From Planomicrobium sp. YIM 101495 (lineage in GTDB: Bacteria > Bacillota > Bacilli > Bacillales_A > Planococcaceae): a stretch of DNA of 64,000 bases. The stretch lies in assembly GCF_009707665.1 (NCBI RefSeq), contig NZ_WLZW01000001.1, positions 248,001 to 312,000 on the forward strand. Direction: 5' to 3'. Below the pieces are notes generated by a model, which was given only the letters and a program-made list of their open reading frames with translations, did no database searches and was not told where the DNA came from. The stretch's first letter is position 1; each line of letters begins with the position of its first letter. Positions 28,240-38,969 of this stretch are shown here, one piece after another. The translations under genes were made by a program, and so were the position numbers.

Positions 28240-30585
28240 ATGATTGAATCAAAAAAGCGATGGCGTTTAGCTGCGCCGGACAATGAACTTGTCGAAACAT
28301 TGCAGAAAGCATGCGCGATCCCGTCTGTGGTTGCCAAAATTTTAGTTGCACGTGGCATTGAAACTGCTGAAGAAGCGGACGCATTGCTTGCAGTGGGTGA
28401 AGGAACTTTACATAATCCTTTTATGATGAAAGATATGGATCGAGCGGTCGAACGGATCCGCACTGCAATCGAGCAGGAAGAAAAGATTCTTGTGTACGGC
28501 GATTATGATGCCGATGGTGTGACGAGTACGACTGTGATGATGACGGTGCTGGAAGACTTGGGAGCGGATGCTTATTTCAAGATTCCGAACCGCTTCCGTC
28601 ATGGTTACGGCCCGCACGTTGAACTTTTCGAAGAAGCGTTCAATGAGGGCACGAAGCTGATCGTCACGGTTGATAATGGCATTTCAGCGGTTGAGCAAGT
28701 CGATTTCGCAAACAAACTTGGGATGGATGTCATCATCACGGATCACCACGACATTGGGGACGTAATGCCGAATGCACTGGCGGTTGTCCACCCACGTCAT
28801 CCTGAAGGGAATTATCCGTTCGGAGAGCTTGCCGGGGTTGGTGTTGCGTTCAAAATGGCCCAAGCGCTTTATGAGGATGAGCCGGACCATCTTTATGAGC
28901 TCGCAGCAATCGGCACGATCGCCGACCTTGTGCCGCTTCATGATGAAAATCGCCTGCTCGTCAAACGGGGATTGGAAGCGTTGCGTTCCACGCCGCGTCC
29001 GGCGATCCATGCGCTGTCGGAAGTATCCGGTACGAAACAGCATGAAATCACGGAAGAGTCGATTGGTTTCCAGTTCGGTCCGCGGATCAATGCGATCGGC
29101 CGTCTGCAAGATGCAGGGCCAGCTGTTGATCTGTTTATGACAGAGAATCCGGCGCGTGCGCGTGAACTTGCGTCAGCGCTTGATGTCTTGAACAAAGAAC
29201 GGCAAGCAATCGTCAAACAGATTGCAGATGAAGCGGTATCCCAAGTGGAGCAGGCGTATCCAGATGGACCACCGCATGTGATTGTTGTGTCACAGGAAGG
29301 CTGGAACCCTGGAGTTGTCGGCATCGTTGCGTCGAAGATTACAGAGCAATTTTACCGTCCGACGATTGTTTTGTCTCTTGATCATGAGACTGGTAAGGCG
29401 AAAGGTTCAGCGCGGAGTATTGAAGGCTTTAACTTGTACGCAGAGCTTGCAAAGAACCGCGACATTCTTCCGCATTTCGGTGGCCACCCTATGGCTGCGG
29501 GGATGACGCTTGAGGCGGCTGACGTCGAACAGCTGACGGCTCGCTTGAATGAGCAAGCAGAAGCTGGTTTGACAGCGGAGCAGCTCATTCCGGTCGTGCA
29601 AATTGATATTCCAGTGAAGATGGACGAAATTTCTGTGGAAACGATTGAATCGATCCGCAGGCTGGCACCATTCGGCATGGGCTTTGCGAAGCCGAAGTTT
29701 TATTTAACAGGTGTAAAAGTGACGTCGATCCGAAAAATTGGTGCTGCCCAAAACCATTTGAAGATGGAATTGACGGATGGTGTCTCTTCAGTTGATGCGG
29801 TCGGATTCGGAAAAGGGCCGATTGGGGACGAGTTGACGCCGGACGTGAAGATCGATGTGATCGGTGATTTGCAGGTCAATGAGTGGAAAGGCAATAAAAA
29901 GCCCCAATTGATGTTGGAAGACATCCGAACAGATGAATGGCAGTTGTTCGATATTCGTGGCATTCGTCAAGTGGCACGATGGGCTTCGACGATTCCAGAG
30001 AAACACCAACTTTATCTTGCCTTCAGAGATGAAACGCCGGCCGTATTCCATTCGCTACTGACGCATCCTGTACGTCTTGCGAAAGACTTGGATCAGTTTG
30101 AAACACCGATTGATCACTTAGTACTGCTTGATTTGCCAGAGTCTGAGACGCAGCTGGAAGAGGTCCTGACATATTTGAAGCCCAAGCGCATCTATGCCCA
30201 TTTCTACACGAAGGAATCGCATTACTTCGAGCAGATTCCGACACGTGAGCAATTTGGCTGGCTGTTTTCGTTTATCAAACAGCGTGGATCGTTCGACTTC
30301 AAAAAAGATGGAGATGCGCTCGCCAAACATAAAGGGTGGAGCCAAGAGACTTTATTCTTCATGTTGCAGGTGTTTTTTGAACTTGATTTTGTTACACTTA
30401 AAAATGGACTGACGGAAATCGCTGAAACTCCAAGCAAGCGGAACTTGTCCGAAGCCCCTGCGTACAGTGCGCGGGAAGCACGGATGGCATTGGAACAGAA
30501 GCTATTATATGCATCCTATAGAGATTTAAAACAGTGGTTTGATACACGGGTATCAGCCAAGGAGGAAGAAAAGATATGGATTTGA
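28240..30585 (+). CDS. recJ: Single-stranded-DNA-specific exonuclease RecJ
   Basis: 5'-3' single-strand exonuclease for recombination and mismatch/base excision repair. 781 residues: DHH domain (about 60-240: [26 protein letters not shown]), DHHA1 domain with [12 protein letters not shown] (about 415-426), OB fold, and a long C-terminal domain (about 570-781) typical of Bacillus-type RecJ. ATG follows GAGGAAGTG. The end overlaps apt by ten bases. Confidence 0.95.
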   Translation: MIESKKRWRLAAPDNELVETLQKACAIPSVVAKILVARGIETAEEADALLAVGEGTLHNPFMMKDMDRAVERIRTAIEQEEKILVYGDYDADGVTSTTVMMTVLEDLGADAYFKIPNRFRHGYGPHVELFEEAFNEGTKLIVTVDNGISAVEQVDFANKLGMDVIITDHHDIGDVMPNALAVVHPRHPEGNYPFGELAGVGVAFKMAQALYEDEPDHLYELAAIGTIADLVPLHDENRLLVKRGLEALRSTPRPAIHALSEVSGTKQHEITEESIGFQFGPRINAIGRLQDAGPAVDLFMTENPARARELASALDVLNKERQAIVKQIADEAVSQVEQAYPDGPPHVIVVSQEGWNPGVVGIVASKITEQFYRPTIVLSLDHETGKAKGSARSIEGFNLYAELAKNRDILPHFGGHPMAAGMTLEAADVEQLTARLNEQAEAGLTAEQLIPVVQIDIPVKMDEISVETIESIRRLAPFGMGFAKPKFYLTGVKVTSIRKIGAAQNHLKMELTDGVSSVDAVGFGKGPIGDELTPDVKIDVIGDLQVNEWKGNKKPQLMLEDIRTDEWQLFDIRGIRQVARWASTIPEKHQLYLAFRDETPAVFHSLLTHPVRLAKDLDQFETPIDHLVLLDLPESETQLEEVLTYLKPKRIYAHFYTKESHYFEQIPTREQFGWLFSFIKQRGSFDFKKDGDALAKHKGWSQETLFFMLQVFFELDFVTLKNGLTEIAETPSKRNLSEAPAYSAREARMALEQKLLYASYRDLKQWFDTRVSAKEEEKIWI

Positions 30586-31088
30586 AGAACTATGTAACGA
30601 TTGTAGAAGATTGGCCGAAACCAGGCATCCGTTTCAAAGACATCACGTCCATCATGGACGACGGAAAAGCGTACAAGTATGCGACTGACCAAATCGTCGC
30701 TTATGCAAAAACGGTTGGAGCGGAAGTTATCGTCGGACCGGAAGCACGCGGCTTCATCATCGGTTGCCCAGTTGCTTATGCGCTGGAAATCGGATTTGCA
30801 CCTGTTCGCAAAGAAGGAAAGTTGCCACGCGAAGTCATCCGTGCGGAATACGGCCTTGAATACGGCAAAGATGTCTTGACGATGCACAAAGATGCGATCA
30901 AACCTGGTCAACGCGTTTTGATCACAGATGACCTTCTTGCAACTGGTGGTACAATCGGTGCAACGATCAAGCTTGTCGAGCAATTGGGCGGCATCGTGGT
31001 CGGCTGTGCATTCTTGATCGAATTGACATACCTTGACGGACGTGACCAGATGGTTGGTTATGATGTCCATACACTCATCTCATACTGA
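30576..31088 (+). CDS. apt: Adenine phosphoribosyltransferase
   Basis: Salvages adenine to AMP with PRPP. 170 residues, usual length. PRPP-binding motif [16 protein letters not shown] at about 109-124, and the family [14 protein letters not shown]. Starts within the end of recJ behind AAGGAGGAAG; followed by a terminator. Confidence 0.97.
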   Translation: MDLKNYVTIVEDWPKPGIRFKDITSIMDDGKAYKYATDQIVAYAKTVGAEVIVGPEARGFIIGCPVAYALEIGFAPVRKEGKLPREVIRAEYGLEYGKDVLTMHKDAIKPGQRVLITDDLLATGGTIGATIKLVEQLGGIVVGCAFLIELTYLDGRDQMVGYDVHTLISY

Positions 31089-31098
31089 CATCCTGTAG

Positions 31099-31130
31099 TC
31101 TCCCTGCAACCTATTTGCAGGGAGATTTTT
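31099..31130 (+). terminator. Terminator after apt
   Basis: TCTCCCTGCA (31099-31108) and TGCAGGGAGA (31116-31125) with a 7-base loop, then TTTTT. Confidence 0.92.
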
Positions 31131-31215
31131 GATTTTCGGGAAAATAGCTGCAATTCGTCCCTGACAGTGGAAGATCCATCGGAATTTCTTGAAGAGACGC
31201 AGAAACATGGCTAGG

Positions 31216-31245
31216 TTACGGAACACTGCATCTGTAGTTTATAAT
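31216..31245 (+). promoter_or_regulatory. Promoter of the beta-helix protein gene
   Basis: TTACGG (31216-31221), 18-bp spacer, TATAAT (31240-31245), 33 bases before the start codon at 31279. Confidence 0.5.
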
Positions 31246-31278
31246 AGAGGAACCAACGACTAAAGGGAGGCAACGGGC

Positions 31279-32778
31279 ATGGAATTGACGAAGTATCATG
31301 ATCCCGGGAAGAACCGGGAGCTGCTCGCCGCGATTTTTCAAGGGGAGCCTTCGCTCGCTGAGGTGACAGCGGAGACGGATGCATTGTTCGAAGGAATCCG
31401 GACAGGCGTCGCAGAACAGACGCCCTACGCGAAAAGAACATTGATTGAACGTTCCTGGGCAAAATTCGGGACGACTTACGAAGTAGCGGATGCTGATCAC
31501 CTATGTGCCAAAGTTGAAGGAGATGACTGGTATCCAGTGTGGAAGCCACTCCTCGATGCGGAATACGACAAGCTGCTTGCGATAACGACCGAAGTACGTG
31601 ATGTGACACATTACGGAGCGGTGGGCGATGGAGTGACGGACTGCACAAAAGCGTTCATCAAAGCGTTTGGCAACGGCAATGTACACGTTCATGTGCCACC
31701 CGGAATTTTTCTGGTGGATGGGCTGCGTGTGCCGTCGTGGACACGTTTGACGGGATGTGGAAAAGGAAGGACGGTCATCCGGCTGGACGATTCGGCTCCG
31801 AGAAGACGAAGGCTCTTGACGAACCGGAATCATGCTAAAGGAAACAGCCACATTTCGGTGGAGCGGATCGGCCTTGACTGGAATGTAGGCCGTTTGCCGG
31901 AGACGATGAAGACAAAAGGCATTGGCAATGCATCGAGCTGTCTGACGTATGCGAACGTCCAATTCGGCTGGGTCAAAGAAGTCGTCGGCATCGACCCAGG
32001 ACTTCATTGCTTCGATCTTACGTCACCGCTTTATAATTACGGCGGAGACGGCATGCGGGCGCGTAAAGGGTGCCAGTACATATGGCTCGACCGTGTCAGT
32101 GGATACGGATTCGGCGATGATGGCGTGACGACGCATCATAGTGATCACTTGTTCATTTCGAATAGCCATTTTTGTGATCCGAGTGGGCGCTCGCACGCGA
32201 AAGGCGCGGCGAATTCGAACGGCATAGAAGTGGATGACGGCTCACGTTTCGTCTGGCTGCTGAACAATTCCACCACCCGGTGTTTTGGCGGGGTGGAAAT
32301 CAAAGCGCACAAGGAGTCATCCGCTGCGAGCGGCGTCTTCATTTCCGGCCATTTGTCGGTCAACGATAACCGCTCCTTCAACTTCCGGCACATCGGTCAT
32401 CACCGTGCGGGAGAAGAAATCTCATGTTCTGCCTATCACATAAAGGCGCAGCGACTTATTGCGGTAGCACCGATCAGGACTGCTTTGTACGAGAGGTCGA
32501 CACCACGTGCGCTCGTCATTTCCGGCTACACGAATGTCGCAGTCAACCGTTTTCTGTTCGCCGGAGATCCGGCTTACGATTACGACAACGATCCAGCGGC
32601 AGCCGTCCAATTCCGGGCACGGCATGTCGCTATCGCTAATGGCTTATTCACAGGTTTCCGGACTGCGTCGTTCGATCTGTCAGTTGCTGGTGGGAAGAAT
32701 GCGGCGACATCGGTCCACGTGGACAAGATCGAAAGCGTCGATTCGGCTCCTGTGCCGCTCAAAATGACAAATTTGTGA
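31279..32778 (+). CDS. Right-handed beta-helix protein, pectate-lyase superfamily
   Basis: 499 residues, function unknown. After a helical N-terminal region of about 105 residues comes VTHYGAVGDGVTDCTKAF, the entry motif of the pectate lyase 3 / GH28-related superfamily, also used in phage tail spikes and polysaccharide-modifying enzymes. The following about 370 residues are rich in short strand repeats typical of a parallel beta-helix. No signal peptide, membrane segment or wall anchor is seen, so it is cytoplasmic or exported by another route. ATG follows AAAGGGAGG. It is a single-gene unit with its own promoter between apt and relA, where B. subtilis has no such gene; an acquired accessory gene is likely. 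Confidence 0.75.
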   Translation: MELTKYHDPGKNRELLAAIFQGEPSLAEVTAETDALFEGIRTGVAEQTPYAKRTLIERSWAKFGTTYEVADADHLCAKVEGDDWYPVWKPLLDAEYDKLLAITTEVRDVTHYGAVGDGVTDCTKAFIKAFGNGNVHVHVPPGIFLVDGLRVPSWTRLTGCGKGRTVIRLDDSAPRRRRLLTNRNHAKGNSHISVERIGLDWNVGRLPETMKTKGIGNASSCLTYANVQFGWVKEVVGIDPGLHCFDLTSPLYNYGGDGMRARKGCQYIWLDRVSGYGFGDDGVTTHHSDHLFISNSHFCDPSGRSHAKGAANSNGIEVDDGSRFVWLLNNSTTRCFGGVEIKAHKESSAASGVFISGHLSVNDNRSFNFRHIGHHRAGEEISCSAYHIKAQRLIAVAPIRTALYERSTPRALVISGYTNVAVNRFLFAGDPAYDYDNDPAAAVQFRARHVAIANGLFTGFRTASFDLSVAGGKNAATSVHVDKIESVDSAPVPLKMTNL

Positions 32779-32827
32779 CCGGACGGTGAAGCTTTTTCTT
32801 TAGAGAAAAGGTAAGCGCTTCCGTACT

Positions 32828-32856
32828 TTGCAATTTTGTCGGTATTTTCATATAAT
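32828..32856 (+). promoter_or_regulatory. Promoter of relA
   Basis: TTGCAA (32828-32833), 17-bp spacer, TATAAT (32851-32856). A second TATAAT lies at 32864-32869. Confidence 0.65.
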
Positions 32857-32904
32857 AAAGAGATATAATCTGATATTGATAAAAAGAAGACAAGGTGGGC
32901 GAAT

Positions 32905-35097
32905 ATGGCGAATATTACAGTGAGAACAGCTGAAGATGTGTTTGAAATGGTTGCTTCATACATGAATGAAGAGCATGTTGAAACCATCCGCAAGGCATAT
33001 CACATAGCCTACGACGCTCATATGGGGCAGTTCCGTAAGTCCGGAGAGCCTTATATAATCCATCCCGTACAAGTGGCGAGCATCCTCGCAGAGCTGCAAA
33101 TGGATCCGGCAACGGTAGCGGCAGGCTTTCTTCACGATGTCGTCGAGGACACCGACGTCAGCCGGGAAGATCTCGTCCGGGACTTCAACGAAGAGACGGC
33201 CATGCTCGTAGATGGCGTAACAAAACTGAGTAAAATCGAATACAAATCAAAAGAAGAGCAACAGGCAGAGAACCACCGGAAGATGTTTGTGGCAATGGCT
33301 GAAGACATTCGTGTGATCTTGATCAAGTTGGCTGACCGGCTGCACAACTTGCGGACGCTCAAATACCAGACTGTTGAAAAGCAGCGCATAAAAGCGAGTG
33401 AAACACTGGAAATTTTTGCGCCGATTGCGCACCGTCTCGGGATCAATACGATCAAGTGGGAGCTTGAAGATACAGCACTCCGTTATTTGAATCCGCAGCA
33501 ATATTACCGCATCGTCAATTTGATGAAGAAAAAGCGGGCCGAGCGCGAAGCGTATCTGAACGATGTCATCGATGAGATCCAGAAGCAGTTGGACGATGTG
33601 GATATCACGGCAAATTTATACGGTAGGCCAAAACATATTTACAGCATCTATAAAAAAATGGTGCTGCAGAACAAGCAATTCAACGAAATCTATGATCTGC
33701 TGGCGGTCCGGATTACTGTGCCTAGTATCAAGGACTGTTACGCAGTACTTGGAATCATCCATTCGACTTGGAAGCCGATGCCTGGTCGTTTCAAAGACTA
33801 CATCGCGATGCCGAAGCAGAACTTGTACCAATCGCTCCATACGACGGTCATCGGGCCACAAGGGGACCCGCTTGAAGTGCAGATCCGTACGGATGAAATG
33901 CACAGGATCGCCGAGTATGGGGTCGCGGCACACTGGGCTTACAAAGAAGGCAAGACGATCGATAAGCCGAACAATACCGTCGATTCACGCCTTAGCTGGT
34001 TCCGTGAGATCCTCGACTTCCAGAACGCGTCCGATAACGCGGAAGAATTCATGGAATCATTGAAATTCGACCTATTCTCAGACATGGTGTACGTATTCTC
34101 GCCAAAAGGGGATGTCGTTGAACTTCCGGCAGGCTCTGTCCCGATCGACTTTGCTTACCGCGTCCACTCAGAAGTCGGGAACAAAACGATCGGTGCGAAA
34201 GTGAACGGCAAGATGGTTCCGCTCGATCATGAACTAAAGACCGGCGACATCGTCGAAATCTTGACGTCCAAGCAGACGGCAGGACCAAGCCGGGACTGGC
34301 TGAAGATCGCCAAGTCGACGCAGGCCAAGAATAAGATCAAGCAATATTTCAAGAAGGCCCTGCGTGAAGACAACGTGTCTAAAGGAAAAGAATTGATCGA
34401 AAAGGAAATCAAAGCGCAGGAATTCATGCTGAAAGATATTTTGTCTCCGGCAAACATCAAGCGCGTCATCGAAAAATATAACTTTGCAGGAGAAGAAGAC
34501 ATGTATGCCGCAGTCGGGTTCAACGGCATCTCGGCACAGCAAGTCGTCAACCGTCTAGCGGAGAAGTTGCGGAAAGAACGCGAACAGGAAGAGAGCATCG
34601 AAAAAGTGACAGCAGAGAAGAAATTCTCTACACCGCCGAAATATACAGAAACCGGTGTACTTGTCAGAGGCATCGACAACATGATGATCCGCCTGTCCCG
34701 GTGCTGTAATCCGGTACCTGGGGACGCCATCATCGGCTTTATCACAAAAGGACGGGGCGTTTCCGTCCACCGTGCTGATTGTCCGAACGTCAATGCGGAT
34801 GAATCGGATCGCCTGATCGCAGTCGAGTGGGAAAATGCAGGCTTGCCTGAAAACAAATCCTACCAGATCGATATCGAAGTGGAAGCGTATGATCGTGCCG
34901 GCTTGATCAACGAAGTGATGCACATGGTCAGCGAGACCAAGACGATGATCAGTGCAGTCAGTGGCCGTGCAGATAACAACAAAATCGCGACCATCAATAT
35001 GACGATCATGATTCCGCACATCAAACACTTGAACCGCGTAGTCGAGCGGGTCAAACAAATACCGGACGTCTACTCGGTCGTCCGTGTCACGAATTGA
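32905..35097 (+). CDS. relA: Bifunctional (p)ppGpp synthetase/hydrolase RelA
   Basis: Makes and degrades the stringent-response alarmone. 730 residues: HD hydrolase domain (about 25-200, [11 protein letters not shown]), synthetase domain (about 220-340, [13 protein letters not shown] and the [12 protein letters not shown] segment), TGS domain (about 390-450), helical and zinc-finger regions with RCCNPVPGD, and C-terminal ACT domain (about 655-730). The hydrolase motif is intact, so it should be bifunctional. Followed by dtd after nine bases. Confidence 0.97.
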   Translation: MANITVRTAEDVFEMVASYMNEEHVETIRKAYHIAYDAHMGQFRKSGEPYIIHPVQVASILAELQMDPATVAAGFLHDVVEDTDVSREDLVRDFNEETAMLVDGVTKLSKIEYKSKEEQQAENHRKMFVAMAEDIRVILIKLADRLHNLRTLKYQTVEKQRIKASETLEIFAPIAHRLGINTIKWELEDTALRYLNPQQYYRIVNLMKKKRAEREAYLNDVIDEIQKQLDDVDITANLYGRPKHIYSIYKKMVLQNKQFNEIYDLLAVRITVPSIKDCYAVLGIIHSTWKPMPGRFKDYIAMPKQNLYQSLHTTVIGPQGDPLEVQIRTDEMHRIAEYGVAAHWAYKEGKTIDKPNNTVDSRLSWFREILDFQNASDNAEEFMESLKFDLFSDMVYVFSPKGDVVELPAGSVPIDFAYRVHSEVGNKTIGAKVNGKMVPLDHELKTGDIVEILTSKQTAGPSRDWLKIAKSTQAKNKIKQYFKKALREDNVSKGKELIEKEIKAQEFMLKDILSPANIKRVIEKYNFAGEEDMYAAVGFNGISAQQVVNRLAEKLRKEREQEESIEKVTAEKKFSTPPKYTETGVLVRGIDNMMIRLSRCCNPVPGDAIIGFITKGRGVSVHRADCPNVNADESDRLIAVEWENAGLPENKSYQIDIEVEAYDRAGLINEVMHMVSETKTMISAVSGRADNNKIATINMTIMIPHIKHLNRVVERVKQIPDVYSVVRVTN

Positions 35098-35106
35098 GGG
35101 TGCTTT

Positions 35107-35550
35107 ATGCGCATTGTCCTACAACGATCCAAACAGGCATCGGTCACGGTTGAAGGCGAAGTGACGGGTGCGATCGAGTCAGGCTTCGTCCTGCTCGTCG
35201 GCATCACACACGACGACACGAAAGCTGATGTCGAATATGCGGCGAATAAAATCGCCGGATTGCGTTTGTTCGAAGATGAGGAAGGCAAGATGAACCGTTC
35301 GATCGATGAAGTGGGTGGTGCGATCCTTTCCATCTCCCAGTTCACTTTGTACGGAGATATCCGCAAGGGCCGCCGTCCGAGCTTTATCGAAGCGGCGCGT
35401 CCCGAAGTAGCGGAACCGTTATGGAACCAATTCAATGAAGCGTTGCGGAGTCGTAACCTTCAAGTTGAAACGGGTGTTTTCGGAGCCATGATGGACGTAC
35501 AGCTCATTAATGACGGTCCTGTGACGCTTGTCGTAGAATCCAAAAAATGA
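35107..35550 (+). CDS. dtd: D-aminoacyl-tRNA deacylase
   Basis: Removes D-amino acids (and mischarged glycine) from tRNA. 147 residues with the substrate motif [17 protein letters not shown] and the C-terminal Gly-cis-Pro motif [11 protein letters not shown]. Cotranscribed with relA; a terminator follows. Confidence 0.96.
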   Translation: MRIVLQRSKQASVTVEGEVTGAIESGFVLLVGITHDDTKADVEYAANKIAGLRLFEDEEGKMNRSIDEVGGAILSISQFTLYGDIRKGRRPSFIEAARPEVAEPLWNQFNEALRSRNLQVETGVFGAMMDVQLINDGPVTLVVESKK

Positions 35551-35552
35551 AT

Positions 35553-35590
35553 AAAACTGCCCGGAATAACTGTTTCTTCCGGGCAGTTTT
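35553..35590 (+). terminator. Terminator after dtd
   Basis: AAAACTGCCCGGAA and TTCCGGGCAGTTTT, 14-bp perfect stem that ends in TTTT; the A run makes it usable in both directions. Confidence 0.9.
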
Positions 35591-35643
35591 ATTGTGAGGA
35601 AAAGGAACCGAATGGCACAGTGCGCTTTTGAAAAACAATGAAT

Positions 35644-35695
35644 AAGGACTGCCCTGAGAAGTCATGACTCATGACCTTCGGGGCAGTCCTTGTTT
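35644..35695. terminator. Second long hairpin between dtd and the amidase gene
   Basis: AAGGACTGCCC (35644-35654) pairs with GGGCAGTCCTT (35681-35691); the inner part GTCAT...ATGAC continues the stem. TGTTTT follows. Convergent genes on both sides. Confidence 0.8.
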
Positions 35696-35723
35696 TGTCA
35701 CTGTCATTATTTAGGAGGAATGG

Positions 35724-37265
35724 TCAATCCAATTGGGCATCGAAGTAATCGATAATGCCTTCATATAATCCGAGTGCTGCTTGTTCGCGGAAATGGCTAG
35801 TGGAAACGACACGTTCTTCCGCGTAGTTGCTCAAAAATCCAAGTTCTACGAGAATGGCAGGCTGTCTGTTTTCACGAAGCACTAAATAATTTCCGGGTTG
35901 TGTGCCGCGGTCACGGAGCGATAATTTCTGGCCAAGTCCGTGATTGACGTAAGCAGCTAATTCTTCCTGGTAATCGTGCATGTAGTAGGAAGTGAAGCCG
36001 GAGACGCTGCGATCTTCGGTCGAATCGTAGTGGATGCTGATGAATGCATCCGCACCGGCTTGATGGCCGATCGATACGCGTTTACGAAGGTCGACGTAAA
36101 CATCCGACTGACGTGTCAGTAATACGTTCGCACCTGCTGCACGCAAGTGGTGGGAAAGGATCTCGGCAGTTTTCAGCGTCAATCCTTTCTCAGCTGTTTG
36201 GCGGACGCCGACTGTCCCGCCGTCATTGCCGCCGTGGCCAGGGTCGAGAACGATCGTCAAACCGTTCAATGTCCCTCGTTGGCGGTCGACATTTTTTTTC
36301 TCGACTAGCTGCTCCGAACTTTCGCCATCGGTTACGACCCATCCGGCAACGTAGCCGGTGCGGCCGTTTGGCAGACGAACTTCATACCAGTCCGAAGTGG
36401 AACCGGCGACCTGCAGGACGGTCCCGGCATCAAGACGCGCCAGGACAGCAGATGAAGTGGAAGCATCCACACGAATATTGGTGCCGTCGCTCGTGACGGT
36501 CACTGAGCCAGTCTCATCTGATGAAACGGCTGTTGCGTCTTGGCTGGACAAGTGTCCGTAAAACGAATAGACCCAGCCGCTTTCGGAATCATTCAGTGAA
36601 ATTTTCACCCAGTTGCCGGACATTTCAAGGACGGGATAAACTTCCGCTTTCCGAACGGTGCCGATTTTCTTCGAATTCAGATCAGGTTCGGTGCGGACAT
36701 TCAGTCCAGAGACCGCGATTTCAAAAGAAGAAGCCGCTGCTGCACTTTCGGAATTTGTTTGTGCCGGTGCGTTGCTGTCTGAAATGCTTATGTATTGTGT
36801 GGAAACAAATCCTTGTGTGTTGCGGAAATTGACTTCCGCCCAGTCACCGTTGAATGAAATCAAGTCTGCCTGTTCGCCTGCATTCATCTGCGTCAGTACA
36901 GATGCATTGAGGTCAGGCTGCGTGCGAACGTTCAGTCGGTTTACAGAAGACACGGCTGTCTGGCCTTTCTGTGCAGTCTGTTCTGCTTCAGCTGTTGTCA
37001 GCCAGGAAGCGACCCAGCCGCTGCCATCTCGTGTATCCAAGTGGATCCAGTCACCGCTTCGGGAAAGTACTGCACCGGTATCGCCTTTCTTCAGCGAGCT
37101 GATGACGGAATAGGACAGACCCGGGCCGGAACGCATGTTCACGGAGTTCTCCGAGATCTCTACTGTTCCACTTTCTGCATGGACGATCGGGTCTTTCTGG
37201 AATGGAATGGCTGTTGAAGAAAAAAGTAAAACAATCATGAGTGCTGCCAGCCATTTATGCTTCAT
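35724..37265 (-). CDS. Secreted N-acetylmuramoyl-L-alanine amidase with four SH3 domains
   Basis: Cleaves the amide bond between muramic acid and the stem peptide of peptidoglycan. 513 residues: signal peptide MKHKWLAALMIVLLFSS and on to about residue 32 (cleavage near VHAES), four bacterial SH3 wall-binding domains (about 34-95, 103-162, 175-240, 247-310; each with an NVRTxPD or similar turn), then an Amidase_3 catalytic domain (about 332-510) with zinc ligands in LDPGHGGNDGG, AEKGLT and SIHYD and catalytic Glu in VELGF. ATG at 37265 has AAGGAGG ahead; the frame's ATG at 37379 would put residues before the signal peptide. Counterpart of B. subtilis yrvJ and S. aureus lytH. Confidence 0.92.
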   Translation of the reverse strand: MKHKWLAALMIVLLFSSTAIPFQKDPIVHAESGTVEISENSVNMRSGPGLSYSVISSLKKGDTGAVLSRSGDWIHLDTRDGSGWVASWLTTAEAEQTAQKGQTAVSSVNRLNVRTQPDLNASVLTQMNAGEQADLISFNGDWAEVNFRNTQGFVSTQYISISDSNAPAQTNSESAAAASSFEIAVSGLNVRTEPDLNSKKIGTVRKAEVYPVLEMSGNWVKISLNDSESGWVYSFYGHLSSQDATAVSSDETGSVTVTSDGTNIRVDASTSSAVLARLDAGTVLQVAGSTSDWYEVRLPNGRTGYVAGWVVTDGESSEQLVEKKNVDRQRGTLNGLTIVLDPGHGGNDGGTVGVRQTAEKGLTLKTAEILSHHLRAAGANVLLTRQSDVYVDLRKRVSIGHQAGADAFISIHYDSTEDRSVSGFTSYYMHDYQEELAAYVNHGLGQKLSLRDRGTQPGNYLVLRENRQPAILVELGFLSNYAEERVVSTSHFREQAALGLYEGIIDYFDAQLD

Positions 37266-37330
37266 TGGACACCTCCTTGAGATTTGCATGGTCTTATTAT
37301 CTGAAAAACAAACGCGTTTGTCAAAAAAGG

Positions 37331-37360
37331 TTGACAAAGGACTGCGCAGTTCATTAAGAT
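37331..37360 (+). promoter_or_regulatory. Promoter of hisS-aspS
   Basis: TTGACA (37331-37336), 18-bp spacer, TAAGAT (37355-37360), upstream of the T-box leader. Confidence 0.6.
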
Positions 37361-37366
37361 TATCAT

Positions 37367-37660
37367 TATTATAGTTCAAACAATTTTAATGCTGATGACG
37401 AAGAAAGTAATCGTATTCGGGACTGAAAAGAGAGGGAAAGCCTTGGGCTGAAAGCTTTCCTGCAGAACGGTGTGATGAAAAACACTTAAGAGGCTTCTTT
37501 CTGAAAAGTTTCGCGAAAAACTTATTAGGAAAGGACGGACCCCGGCCGTTATCCGGACAAAGAGGATGTCGTGAAGTTTTTTTGGCATCAACTAGGGTGG
37601 AACCGCGGAAGCTAGCTAGCTCTCGTCCCTTGCATAGCGCAAGGGCGAGGGCTTTTTTAT
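37367..37660 (+). ncRNA. T-box riboswitch of hisS-aspS
   Basis: The leader carries the T-box sequence AGGGTGGAACCGCGG (37594-37608), which pairs with the uncharged tRNA acceptor end, followed by a terminator stem (GTCCCTTGC with GCAAGGGC, about 37621-37651) and TTTTTT. Low charging of the cognate tRNA would favour read-through into hisS-aspS. I could not place the specifier codon with certainty (His or Asp expected). Confidence 0.9.
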
Positions 37661-37685
37661 TTGGAAAAAATGAGGAGTGAAGGAA

Positions 37686-38969
37686 ATGGGGATTCAAGCG
37701 CCACGCGGCACGAATGATATTTTGCCGGAAGCAGCAGCGAAATGGCAGGAAGTCGAGCAGAAGATGTACGACATTTGCCGTTTGTATCAATATAAGGAAA
37801 TCCGTACACCAATTTTCGAGAATACGGAATTGTTCCAGCGCGGTGTCGGGGATACGACAGACATCGTCCAAAAAGAGATGTACACATTCGAGGACCGTGG
37901 AGGCCGTTCGATCACGTTGCGCCCTGAAGGAACAGCGCCGGTCGTCCGTTCCTACGTCCAGCACAAATTGTTCGGCGAGCCGGATCAGCCGGTGAAATTA
38001 TTCTACACGGGTCCGATGTTCCGTTACGAACGTCCACAAGCTGGCCGCATGCGCCAGTTCGTCCAGTTCGGCGTCGAAGCGATCGGCTCGAAAGATCCAG
38101 CGATCGATGCGGAAGTCATTGCACTCTCAATGGAAATTTACCGTTCTGCAGGACTGAAGAGCTTACGTCTCGTCATCAACTCGCTTGGTGACACAGAGAG
38201 CCGCAGCGCACACAAAGAAGCGTTGATCAAACACTTTGCGCCGCGTATCGATGAGTTCTGTGAAGATTGCCAAGTGCGTCTTGAGAAGAACCCGCTGCGC
38301 ATCCTGGACTGCAAAAAAGACCGCGACCACGAGTTGATGGCGACGGCTCCATCACTTGCTGATTACTTGAACGAAGAATCAAAAGCATATTACGACAAAG
38401 TGAAAGCGTACTTGAACATTTTGGACATCGAGTTTGTCGAAGATGCGAACTTGGTACGCGGACTTGATTACTATAACCACACAGCATTCGAAATCATGAG
38501 CGATGCAGAAGGGTTCGGCGCCATCACGACACTTGCGGGCGGCGGACGCTACAACGGCCTCGTGGAAGATTTGGGTGGACCCGAATCTCCAGGGATCGGC
38601 TTTGCGATGAGCATCGAACGTCTCTTGCTTGCACTTGAGATGGAGAAGGTTCAAGTCGGTCAACAAGATACGCTCGGCGCTTATGTCATCGCGATGGATG
38701 AGTCGGCGAAAGAGCAGGCGGTCCGCACTGTCAAGCAACTGCGTAAAGCTGGCATCTCGGCTGATATGGATTACACGGGCCGCAAGCTGAAAGCGCAGAT
38801 GAAATCAGCTGACCGCAAACAAGCCGCGTTCGTCATCATCATCGGCGAGAGTGAATTGCAGAGCGGGAAAGCAGCACTGAAAGAAATGGCGACAGGTGAA
38901 CAAATGGAAGTGTCATTTGAAGAAATGGCGGAAGCGATCCAATCGAAACGGCAGAAGGAGGAAAAATGA
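37686..38969 (+). CDS. hisS: Histidyl-tRNA synthetase
   Basis: Charges tRNA-His. 427 residues, class II: motif 2 region [21 protein letters not shown], histidine signatures [14 protein letters not shown] and GGGRYNGL, and C-terminal anticodon-binding domain (about 330-420). ATG at 37686 ([12 protein letters not shown]) follows GAGGAG; the GTG at 37677 is rejected. Overlaps or abuts aspS and is controlled by the T-box upstream. Confidence 0.97.
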   Translation: MGIQAPRGTNDILPEAAAKWQEVEQKMYDICRLYQYKEIRTPIFENTELFQRGVGDTTDIVQKEMYTFEDRGGRSITLRPEGTAPVVRSYVQHKLFGEPDQPVKLFYTGPMFRYERPQAGRMRQFVQFGVEAIGSKDPAIDAEVIALSMEIYRSAGLKSLRLVINSLGDTESRSAHKEALIKHFAPRIDEFCEDCQVRLEKNPLRILDCKKDRDHELMATAPSLADYLNEESKAYYDKVKAYLNILDIEFVEDANLVRGLDYYNHTAFEIMSDAEGFGAITTLAGGGRYNGLVEDLGGPESPGIGFAMSIERLLLALEMEKVQVGQQDTLGAYVIAMDESAKEQAVRTVKQLRKAGISADMDYTGRKLKAQMKSADRKQAAFVIIIGESELQSGKAALKEMATGEQMEVSFEEMAEAIQSKRQKEEK

